Of a DNA stretch of 64,000 bases, positions 26,956 through 35,000 are shown piece after piece. How positions within the stretch are numbered: the stretch's first letter is position 1; each line of letters starts with the position of its first letter. The DNA is from JALORV01 sp963766365. GTDB lineage: Bacteria; Pseudomonadota; Gammaproteobacteria; Burkholderiales; Burkholderiaceae_F. The stretch lies in contig CAVXZK010000005.1 in NCBI GenBank assembly GCA_963766365.1, forward strand, positions 335,543 through 399,542. The letters run 5' to 3'. Both the position numbers and the translations under genes were made by a program. The notes under the pieces were generated by a model. It saw nothing but the letters and a program-made list of their open reading frames with translations. It was not told the origin of the DNA and did no database searches.

Positions 26956-27848
26956 TGAGCAACGCGCTGTGCCGGGTCGGCATGGTGGCCGTCATCGGGC
27001 GCCCCAACGTCGGCAAGTCCACCCTGATCAACGCCCTCGTCGGCGAGCGCGTCAGCATCACCTCGCGCAAGCCTCAGACGACCCGTGACCGCGTCCTCGG
27101 CGTGCGCACGACCACGGACGCGCAATACATCTTCGTCGACACGCCGGGGTTCCAGCGACGCCATCGCAGTGCGCTGAACAAGCGCATGAACCAGAACGTG
27201 ACGGGCGCCCTGGCCGACGTCGATGCGGTGATCCTCGTGATCGACGCCGCCGGCTGGACTGCCGCCGATGAGCAGGTTCTGCAGCTGCTCCCCAAAGATT
27301 CGGGACAGGTGATCCTCGCGCTGAACAAGATCGACCTGCTGGCCGACCGCGAGAAGCTGCTGCCGCTGATGGCGGCATCGATGCAGCGCCATCCGTTCCA
27401 CGCGATTGTTCCAGTCAGCGCGGAGAAGGGCCGCCAGCTGGAGGAGCTGCTTGCCGAAGTGCGCTCCCTGCTGCCCGAAGGCATGCCACTCTTCGACGCC
27501 GAGCAGTACACCGATCGCAGCGCGCGCTACCTCGCGGCGGAGACGATCCGCGAGAAAGCCTATCGACTGCTGGGCGACGAGCTGCCTTACGGAATCGCGG
27601 TCACCATCGATCGCTGGGAAGAGGAAGAGGGCGGAGCGCGGATCGCGGCCACTCTGGTGGTCGAGCGCGAGGCCCACAAGGGCATAGTCATCGGCAAGGA
27701 GGGCGCCAAGCTGCGGGAGATCTCTCGCCTGGCGCGGGCCGACATCCAGGAGATGCTCGGCAAGCCGGTGCACCTCGAAGTGTGGGTGCGCGTGAAGAAG
27801 GGCTGGAGCGACGACCCCGCGGCCATGCGCAAGCTGGGCTATGGCTGA
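26955..27848 (+). CDS. era: GTPase Era
   Basis: Ribosome-assembly GTPase that binds 16S rRNA. 297 residues. G1 GRPNVGKST, G2 region TSRKPQTTRDRV, G3 DTPG, G4 NKID, then the KH domain with VIGKEGAKLREI. Start taken at ATG 26955, overlapping the rnc stop; the longer upstream frame is shadow of rnc. Overlaps recO by 8 bases. Confidence 0.96.
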   Translation: MSNALCRVGMVAVIGRPNVGKSTLINALVGERVSITSRKPQTTRDRVLGVRTTTDAQYIFVDTPGFQRRHRSALNKRMNQNVTGALADVDAVILVIDAAGWTAADEQVLQLLPKDSGQVILALNKIDLLADREKLLPLMAASMQRHPFHAIVPVSAEKGRQLEELLAEVRSLLPEGMPLFDAEQYTDRSARYLAAETIREKAYRLLGDELPYGIAVTIDRWEEEEGGARIAATLVVEREAHKGIVIGKEGAKLREISRLARADIQEMLGKPVHLEVWVRVKKGWSDDPAAMRKLGYG

Positions 27849-28614
27849 AGGCGCTACCGACAACGTGCTTTCCGCAGGCAAGCCACGGCGTCGCGGCACC
27901 GACGCCCGCGTCGATCACCAGCCCGGTGTGGTCCTGCACTCGACGCCCTGGCGCGAAACGAGCCTCATCGTCGAGGCTTTCACTCGCGACTACGGCCGCG
28001 TCGGCCTTGTTGCGCGGGGGGCGAAACGGCCGACGTCGCAGTTCCGAGGCCTGCTCGCGCCGTTTGCGCCGCTGGCACTGTCGTGGAGCGGGCGCAACGA
28101 GGTCAAGAATCTGGTCCGCGTCGAGTGGATCGGTGGCCTGACCCCGCTGCGTGGCAACGCGCTGCTCGCCGCGTTCTACGCCAACGAACTCGTGGTGCGC
28201 CTGCTTGCCCGGGCCGATCCGCACGAGCGCCTGTTCGAAAACTACCTGGAAATGCTGCGTGGCCTGGCGGCTGCGCGTCAAGACATCACCTTGCGCCTGT
28301 TCGAGATGCAACTGCTGCGTGAGGTGGGCTATGAAGTTTCGCTCGATCAGTGCACGAGTGGCGAGCCGATCGACGTGTTGGCACGCTATCGGTTCCGGCC
28401 AGAGGCCGGCGCCCAACGGCTGGAGGCGGGCGAGCGCGACGACGAAGGGGCCTCGGTATCGGGCGCCACACTGCTCGCGATGGCACGCGGTGAATTTGCC
28501 GATGCGCGCGTCGCCTCCGAAGCGAAGACGATGCTGCGCCAGCTGATTCGCTACCATCTCGATGGCAAACCGCTCAACACCCGCCGCATCCTGCTCGACC
28601 TGCACCAGCTTTAG
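27841..28614 (+). CDS. recO: DNA repair protein RecO
   Basis: Recombination mediator that loads RecA with RecF and RecR. 257 residues. OB-fold N-terminus with VVLHSTPWRETSLIVEAFTR and GRVGLVARGAKRP, then the helical C-terminal domain with FYANELVVRLLARADPHERLF split by no gap. An N-terminal tail of about 20 residues precedes the OB fold. In the rnc-era-recO-pdxJ-acpS operon order. Confidence 0.94.
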   Translation: MAEGATDNVLSAGKPRRRGTDARVDHQPGVVLHSTPWRETSLIVEAFTRDYGRVGLVARGAKRPTSQFRGLLAPFAPLALSWSGRNEVKNLVRVEWIGGLTPLRGNALLAAFYANELVVRLLARADPHERLFENYLEMLRGLAAARQDITLRLFEMQLLREVGYEVSLDQCTSGEPIDVLARYRFRPEAGAQRLEAGERDDEGASVSGATLLAMARGEFADARVASEAKTMLRQLIRYHLDGKPLNTRRILLDLHQL

Positions 28615-28777
28615 ACCCGACGTAAGAGCGCCCGATGGATCGCGTTGCCCAACAGAAGAGGGTGGAGGCAAGGCGGCTGGCACCCGACAGTCGCCGGGCG
28701 CGCGGCCGAAGCGAACAGCACGTTCGACTCCCGCGGTCGTCGCGCCAGAGCTCTTGCGTTGAAGGTTGTGTCCTCTC

Positions 28778-29524
28778 ATGACCGCGCTCAGCGTCAATCT
28801 CAACAAGGTGGCCTTGCTGCGCAATACGCGCACCATCGGCATACCCAGCGTCAGGCGCGCCGCGGTGATCTGCCTGGAAGCCGGCGCGGACGGCATCACC
28901 GTGCATCCCCGTCCCGATGGTCGACATGTGCGTGCCCCGGACGTCGCCGAGCTTTCCGAGTTGCTTCGCGCCTGGCCGGCGTGTGAGTTCAATATCGAAG
29001 GCAATCCGTTCCACGGCCTGATCGATTTCGTCGCGCAGGTTCGCCCGCACCAGTGCACCTTCGTTCCGGATGAAACCGGCGCCTTCACATCCGATCACGG
29101 CTGGAACCTGCCGGCGGACGCGGAGCGGCTGGCGCCGGTGATCCGCCAGGCGCGTGATCTCGGCGTCCGAGTGAGCCTCTTCATGGACCCGGTGCCCGAG
29201 GCGATGGCGGCCGCGGCAGCACTCGGCGCGCATCGAGTCGAGCTCTACACCGAACCGTACGCACAGGTCTTCGGCACACCGGATCAGGCCCCCATGCTGG
29301 CGCGCTATGCGGCAGCTGCAACGGCAGCGCATGCGGCGGGACTTGGAGTCAACGCGGGCCACGACCTCAACCTGCAGAACCTCGCCACTTTCCTGCGCGC
29401 CGTTCCCGGTGTCGACGAAGTGTCAATCGGCCACGCTCTGATCGCCGACGCGCTGGAGCACGGACTGTCAGCCACCGTGCGCATGTATCTGGCCGAAATC
29501 GTCAGGGCGGGCGGTCCGGCATGA
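28778..29524 (+). CDS. pdxJ: pyridoxine 5'-phosphate synthase PdxJ, Bacteroidetes-like subtype
   Basis: Condenses 1-deoxyxylulose 5-phosphate with aminoacetone phosphate to pyridoxine phosphate. 248 residues from ATG 28778 (GAAGG 12 bases upstream; a TTG at 28766 is less likely). GADGITVHPRPDGRHVR, EFNIEGNP, VELYTEPYA, VNAGHDL and VSIGHALIADAL identify PdxJ. The first strand reads SVNLNKVALLRNTR, whereas most proteobacterial PdxJ have VNIDHVATLRxARG; the NxNK and EFNIEG form is the one I associate with Bacteroidetes. It overlaps acpS by 4 bases and follows recO after 163 bases of non-coding sequence. Confidence 0.92.
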   Translation: MTALSVNLNKVALLRNTRTIGIPSVRRAAVICLEAGADGITVHPRPDGRHVRAPDVAELSELLRAWPACEFNIEGNPFHGLIDFVAQVRPHQCTFVPDETGAFTSDHGWNLPADAERLAPVIRQARDLGVRVSLFMDPVPEAMAAAAALGAHRVELYTEPYAQVFGTPDQAPMLARYAAAATAAHAAGLGVNAGHDLNLQNLATFLRAVPGVDEVSIGHALIADALEHGLSATVRMYLAEIVRAGGPA

Positions 29525-29931
29525 TCTTCGGCGTCGGCACCGACATCATCGAGATCGACCGCATCCAGGCGGCCGATACGCGGTTTGGCGCTCGTTTCGC
29601 CGAGCGCATTCTGGGTCCGCGTGAAATGGAGCGCTACAAGTGGCGGCGCGAGCGGTCCGAAGAGCGCGGGATTCGGTATCTGGCAACACGCTTCGCGGCC
29701 AAGGAAGCGGTCTCGAAGGCGCTGGGACTCGGGATGCGCCAGCCGATGTCCTGGCGCGCCGTCGAAATCGTCAACGACCCGTCCGGACGCCCGGTCGCGT
29801 TCATCAGCAGTCCCGAGTTGCGGCACTTCGCCGAGCGCAGGCGCCTGCGCGTGCATGTTTCCGTGAGTGACGAGAAAAGCGTGGCGATGGCCTACGCCGT
29901 TGCCGAGGCCGAGGAGGGCGCATGGCGGTAG
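29521..29931 (+). CDS. acpS: holo-ACP synthase AcpS
   Basis: Transfers phosphopantetheine from CoA to Ser37 of ACP. 136 residues. Metal-binding Asp in GVGTDIIEIDR and Glu in FAAKEAVSKALG are present. Coupled to pdxJ (ATGA) and overlapping nagZ by 10 bases, the usual pdxJ-acpS-nagZ arrangement. Confidence 0.95.
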   Translation: MIFGVGTDIIEIDRIQAADTRFGARFAERILGPREMERYKWRRERSEERGIRYLATRFAAKEAVSKALGLGMRQPMSWRAVEIVNDPSGRPVAFISSPELRHFAERRRLRVHVSVSDEKSVAMAYAVAEAEEGAWR

Positions 29932-30951
29932 GACCGGTGGTCGTCGGCCTCGAAGGCACTGTTGAACTTGCTGACGCGGACCGGGACCGGTTGGCCCATC
30001 CGCTGGTCGGCATGGTGATCCTGTTCGCGCGGAATTTCGAGTCTCCGCAGCAGCTGCGCCAGCTCACGGACGAAATCCACTCCCTCCGCGATCCGCCGCT
30101 GCTGATCGCCGTCGATCACGAAGGTGGACGCGTTCAGCGGTTCCGCGAAGGATTCACGCGCCTGCCGCCGATGCGGCGGCTCGGAGACCTGTGGGACGAG
30201 GATGTGCTGGTTGCATGCCGCGTCGCCGCGTCCCTCGGCTTCGTGCTCGCTTCCGAGTTGCGTGCCCACGGGGTTGACTTCAGCTTCACGCCGGTCCTCG
30301 ACGTGGACTGGGGTCGCAGCGGAGTGATCGGTGACCGCGCCTTCCATTCCGACCCCCGTGTCGTCACCTTGCTGGCCTCCCATCTGTGCCATGGCCTGGC
30401 GCTGGCCGGCATGGCGAACTGCGGCAAGCACTATCCCGGGCATGGCTGGGCCATCGCGGATTCGCATGTCGCCATCCCGCACGACAGCCGCACGCTGGAA
30501 GAAATCACGACCGCGGACGCCGCGCCATACCGATGGCTTGGGCCGCAGCTCGACCGCCGTGATGCCGGCCCACGTGATCTACGAACAGGTGGACTCGGCG
30601 CCGGCGGGATTCTCGTCGCGCTGGATTCGGAAGCTGCGGGGGGAGTTCGGCTTCGCCGGTGCGGCGTTCACGGACGACCTGCTGATGGAAGGCGCGAGAA
30701 CCCAGGGCTCGATCGTCGAGCGCGCCACCGCCGGCCTAGCGGCCGGTTGTGACCTCGTCCTCGTCTGCAACGACACGGCGGCGATGGATGCCGTGCTGCA
30801 GCGCCTGCAGTGGCAGCGATCGGCCGCGTTCGACCAGCGCTTCGCGCGTCTACGCCCGAGGGGTGCAGCGCTCCCAATGTCGGAACTCGGTCGTACCGAG
30901 CTTTACAGGCGTGCGCTGGAAGACCTGAAAGCCTTGGTACCGGCGAGCTGA
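29922..30951 (+). pseudogene. nagZ: beta-N-acetylhexosaminidase NagZ, frameshifted
   Basis: Cytoplasmic glycosidase of peptidoglycan recycling, GH3 family. The first part, from ATG 29922, has VDHEGGRVQRF and the catalytic KHYPGHG...DSH segment up to AAPYRWLG. Homology then continues in the +1 frame as SSTAVMPAHVIYEQVD, FTDDLLMEGA and CDLVLVCND to the stop at 30951. Removing one G from the GGG at 30540-30542 restores one frame (RWLGRSSTAVMPAHV). Either a real inactivation or a sequence error; everything else looks intact. Confidence 0.85.
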
Positions 30952-30978
30952 AGCCCCGTTTTGTCCGGGCAGCCGCGC

Positions 30979-31008
30979 CGTAGTCAACTACGCATAATGT
31001 GTATTATG
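30979..31008. promoter_or_regulatory. two adjacent short palindromes after nagZ
   Basis: CGTAGT-CA-ACTACG (30979-30992) is followed at once by CATAAT-GTGT-ATTATG (30993-31008). The second is AT-rich against a GC-rich background and could be a protein-binding site or island boundary; function unknown. Confidence 0.3.
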
Positions 31009-31115
31009 TCAAATGAACAAAGCGCCTTAGCTTTCCGTTGCAACCCTCTGTTCCAGCTGCGTAAATGCCCTGCCGGATCGGTCTGACGGAGTGCCCCATT
31101 CGACGCGGCCGCCCG

Positions 31116-31286
31116 GACACCACCATCATGTCCTTCGATTGAGCGTCCAGCCGCGGACGGCCAATCAACGATCCGCGGTGACGTCGCGTCGTCGCTTCGA
31201 GCGTCGACCGGCACGTTAAACAAAGAACGCGGCCTGGACACGGCAGCCGTGTCCTTCGATCGGCGGTCCATCCGCGGACGTCCAAT
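31116..31286 (+). repeat. two diverged 51-base direct repeats, 120 bases apart
   Basis: 31116-31166 and 31236-31286 align without gaps at about 39 of 51 positions, sharing GGACAC, GTCCTTCGAT and CCGCGGACG.CCAAT. In each, GGACA pairs with the following TGTCC; in the second copy the stem grows to 8 bp (GGACACGG-CAG-CCGTGTCC, 31236-31254) although the loop-side bases differ, so pairing rather than sequence is conserved. Confidence 0.5.
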
Positions 31287-31399
31287 GGTGAAGTTCGCAC
31301 CGAATCCTTCGTCACGCGTGCGACGCGTGGCGCAATGCGCATCGGGCCGTGCGTCGATCTTCGCGCCCAGCGCGCGGGCCATTGACGCGAAGAAATCTG

Positions 31400-31915
31400 C
31401 GGCCTCACCGCGCTAAGCGGCAAAAACCGCCCCTTAGCGCGGTTGACGACAGCACTGCGCCGGCGCAAGAATAGTTGCAGTCGGCAAAGGCAGCAGTCAG
31501 TGCCCTCGCCGCGCGGCAACTGTACCGTCCCTTCCGGGAAAATAGAGTCCCATTGAGGGCGTCCGGCCGCAAGTTGCTCCGGACGCCGGGCCGAGTGCAG
31601 AGCGAGACGCTTTGCGGATCGGCGAGAAGCAGTGCGCCGCCACCGTGCGGCGCCATAGCGGAGCGAGATCACTTCGCTTCCGCAGGCAGCGCGGTCGGTC
31701 GCGTGGCATTTCGCGCGCGCGTGGCTGGCTCAGTGGCCGTCTCTCCGGAGCGCGGCCACCGATGCGTATCGCCCCAAGCCCTACGACGCTTCATGGCGCT
31801 CTGACGGCAAAGGCAACGCGCCCTTATCCGAGACCCTTGGTCGCGTCGCGCGTCTGCGCGCGTCTGCCGACCTTCTGAGCCTTCCCGCGCCTAGCGCGGG
31901 CGGAGTCTTTTTGTG
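31400..31915 (+). ncRNA. candidate structured RNA ending in a terminator hairpin
   Basis: No known RNA family recognised. The stretch contains an 11-bp stem (ACCGCGCTAAG with its complement, 31407-31443), a GCGCCGC/GCGGCGC hairpin (31634-31653), a bulged GCGGAGCGA/TCGCTTCCGC hairpin (31658-31686) and ends in CCCGCGC-CTA-GCGCGGG followed by T5. A transcript boundary at the 3' end is plausible; the 5' end is a guess. Confidence 0.3.
31884..31912 (+). terminator. intrinsic-terminator-like hairpin with overlapping alternative stem
   Basis: CCCGCGC (31884-31890), loop CTA, GCGCGGG (31894-31900), then TTTTT at 31908-31912. A second stem, GCGGGCG (31896-31902) with CGCCCGC (31916-31922), shares bases with the first and excludes it, the geometry of an attenuator. 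Confidence 0.45.
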
Positions 31916-31926
31916 CGCCCGCTTTC

Positions 31927-31992
31927 GTCGCCTCGTGGGTTTCGCACGCCATCCGAATTCGGTCGCAAGCGACCCACGTCCCACGAGGCGAC
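31927..31992 (+). promoter_or_regulatory. 13-bp inverted repeat with inner hairpin before the giant gene
   Basis: GTCGCCTCGTGGG (31927-31939) and its exact complement (31980-31992) enclose 40 bases that contain GGTCGC-AA-GCGACC (31961-31974). The outer arm ends 21 bases before ATG 32014. It could be an operator, a recombination site bound by the adjacent recombinase-like protein, or a leader structure hiding the ribosome site. Confidence 0.45.
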
Positions 31993-32013
31993 AACAGTGT
32001 CACTGGAGCACTC

Positions 32014-35000
32014 ATGAACCCAAAACCGGGCACAGGCGCCGCCCGTTCCGAAGGCGCCCCGCTGATTCCGATGTCCTTTCACCGGCGGCGCGCCGAGCGC
32101 GCCCTGCGCCAGACCGGCCCCTCGCTTCCCGCAATGCTGGAGCGCGTTGCCGCACTCGCCGAGCGCGTCAACGAATCGGGCGCCGCGTTACCCGTGGACG
32201 AGGTGCGGGAAATCGCTGCGCACGCGGAAGAAGTATGGGGAGGCCTCGTCGAGTCGAATGCCGAGCCGGCCCCTTCGCGCGTGGCGCTGCAGCTGACCGC
32301 CCTCATCGCCGACCTCGAGTCGGTGCTGCTTCCGGACCCGCTCTTCGCCCGCATCGTCGGCGCGTTGGTGTCGTCGATCCTGACGGGCACGCCAATCGAT
32401 GCGGTGGCGTTCGATGGAATGCGTGCGATGCTCGAGCCTGCACGCGACGACGCGCGGCGCGCCACGGACATCGCGGGCGGCTCCCTGCGGACACTGGTTC
32501 GCGGCGCCTATCGGTTCCGTGCGACCGCGGCACGGCGTCCACCCAAGGGACCGGCGGTCCGGTCGCTGCGACGGGCGCTCGAAGTCCTCGCGCAGGTCGC
32601 GCAGGAGAAGGGCCTCGGGCTGAGTCGGCTGTCGCCCTCGGCGGACACCGAGCCGCCCGACTTCCTCGAGCGCCGCAGGATCGAGGGCGCGACGGCGAGC
32701 TGGAAGCAGCGCTGTGGCCTTTCCACCCTGGGCGGTGGCCTCTCGCGGCCCGAGGCGGAGATTCTGCTGAGTCGCATCGCGAGCGAGCTCTGCGACCCGG
32801 ATCCTACGGTTGCGCACAACGCCCTCCTGGCGGCAACCGTTTTCTCGACCCAGTTGGAACTGTATGAGCTGGCGGACATCCCGATCGGTCGTCGAGAGGG
32901 TGACTCCGCGTGGGTCACGAGCAACCTGCGGCAGTTCCGCATCGACCTGACCGGCCTGCGGCGACGTCCTGAACGCCCTGTCGACCTGAGCCTGTTCCTT
33001 CCGACGACTCCGCTTATCGGAATCTCCTGCGCGAAGGAACTCGCCGATGGTCTCGCGCGTCGGCGCGAGCTGTGCCCCGACGCGCAGACGATGGGCGAGC
33101 TGCTTGGCTTCGACGAGAAGAGTGCACGGAATCTTCTCGCCTACCTGCGCGAGCGGGCGCCCTCCTCCCGGCCGATCACGATCCGGCGGCTGGCGCGGTC
33201 CCTGTCGCGGCTGCTGCTCGACCTGTGCCACGACGAAGCCGTCGCGGCGTCGTTCACTGCCGACTTCACGCTGCTGGCACCGAGCGTGTTCCATTACGCC
33301 TTCCTGTCGGCGGCAGGTCGCAACTTCGTCCTGTCGGAGGGCTACCGGGCGGTCGGGTTCAGCGGTGAACTGGCCGAGCCGCTGGAGAGCGACTTCTCGC
33401 TCAATCCCCATCCCACCGATCGGGCGGTGGCCCGCTTCGTTGAACAGAACTTCCGAGCGTTCATTGAGGCGATCGGACGGCTTCCGCCGCGCTCGCGCCC
33501 CTCGTCGCTCCTGCAACGGTTCAACCGGGCGACCAGGCACCTCGTCGCCCTGCTCGTCGCCCTTGCATCGCTGCGCCCGCAGGAGTGCGAGACGCTGAGC
33601 CTGAACGCCTTGTCGATCGACGGCGGCTGGGCCCTCCGTTACGACAAGGTGTCGTCCGAGTACTGGATGTTCCGCGTCGTGGCGCTGCCGGATCCGCTGC
33701 CAGCCATTCTGCGCCTCTATTGCCAGCGCCTGGCTGAACTGGCAGCGCGCTGCGCGCCGACGCTGCCCGCGCTCGCCGCCGACATCCTCGATCGGCTGCG
33801 AAGCGACAGCGGCGCGGCACTGCTCATGCGCTTCGTCGATGGCCAGGCGAAACCGATCAGGTCGTGCGACTACGCCGATTGCTTCATCGTCGACGGCGTG
33901 CCGCTGGCGAGCAACTTCGGACGTCGGCTCGTCGAGCGCGTGGCCCGGGAAGCAGGACTAACGAGCGTCGAGGTCGGGGCCCAGACCGGGCACGGGGCCG
34001 AAGGCCAGGAGCCGTTCTCGCGCACCTCGGGCCTGCGCGTGCGCTCCGTCATCGACTCCATGCGCGAGGCCTGGCGCCGCAAGGCTCCGGCGCTGGGGCT
34101 TGCAGAGGCCGCCCGGCAGATTCCCGGGTCGACCTGGAGGCCCCGTCCCGCGCTGACCCTGACCGAGCCCGATCGGCCCGCGTCCGCGGAGGAGTTCACC
34201 GAGCCGTGTCCCTTCCCACGCGACCTCGCACACGCCTCGCGCATCGACCATCAGCTCTCGCGTGCTGTGCGAACCCGGCCCGCGGCGGACCCGCGCGTGC
34301 TGCTCATCGAGTGTCTCGTCTACCGCGATGGCATCTGCAACCTGCTCGAACTGCGCGCCGTCCTGGAAAGCATCGCCACCGATGGCATCTTCGCCCACGC
34401 GGACCCGTTCCTTGCCTTCGTCGACTGCACGGTCAAAGGCGCCGGACGGCGCCGCGTCAGGCTGTCGGCTGCGACCGTCCTAGCGGCGTCGCGACTCGGC
34501 GCTGATCCGCTCGACGCGACAGAGGCCGTGCGCCAGTTCGGCGCTGCGGTCGTGCGACGCCTCGGGGTTCATGGCTCGAATCCCGCCCGCGCCGTGCGCG
34601 TGGCGCTGGCCGGGGCCGCGGCGTGGCAGACCCTCAACTGGCCCGGGCTGGCGCGCTCGCACTCCGCGCTGCTGTACAACAGCCGCACCGCACATCCGCA
34701 GGTGCTCGCCCGCGAGGTCGGGCTCGACCTCGTCACCCTTCCCCGCGGCCGCATCAGCCGCTCGGTCCTCTCGTCCGATGACCCTGTCACCCCGCTCGTC
34801 GGCGAACTGGACCAGGTGCGCGATGCGTTCCGGAAAATCATCGCGGAGGAAAAGCACCCCGCCGCCTGGCGCGACCCCTGGGCGCTGGCGTTCCACATGG
34901 ACCTTGCGCTGGCCGCGATGGACGAGCTGAGCCGCGCCTATTTTGCGGTACTGCATCGCCTGTTCGCGCTCGAACCAGTCCGCGACACCACCCTCCTTCC

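Larger units (their letters stand above)
30952..32013. other. 1.06-kb structured non-coding region upstream of the giant recombinase-like gene
   Basis: No open frame here looks like a protein. In order it holds two adjacent small palindromes (30979-31008), two diverged 51-base direct repeats (31116-31166, 31236-31286), an 11-bp stem (31407-31443), further GC-rich hairpins (31634-31653, 31658-31686), a terminator-like hairpin with T5 (31884-31912) and a 13-bp inverted repeat (31927-31939 with 31980-31992) ending 21 bases before the next start. This density suggests structured RNA and regulatory DNA. Confidence 0.55.

Noticed and set aside
30936..31000. tRNA or tmRNA as the island attachment site
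   Set aside because: No cloverleaf or CCA-end-like sequence was found near nagZ or anywhere else in the window.
30984..31878. Several overlapping 60-220 codon frames on both strands after nagZ
   Set aside because: Arginine/serine-rich composition, no family signal, no ribosome sites, and they run through strong hairpins; treated as non-coding.
32188..33540. 450-codon minus-strand frame
   Set aside because: Antisense to the giant gene, rich in Arg/Gln/Gly like other shadow frames here.
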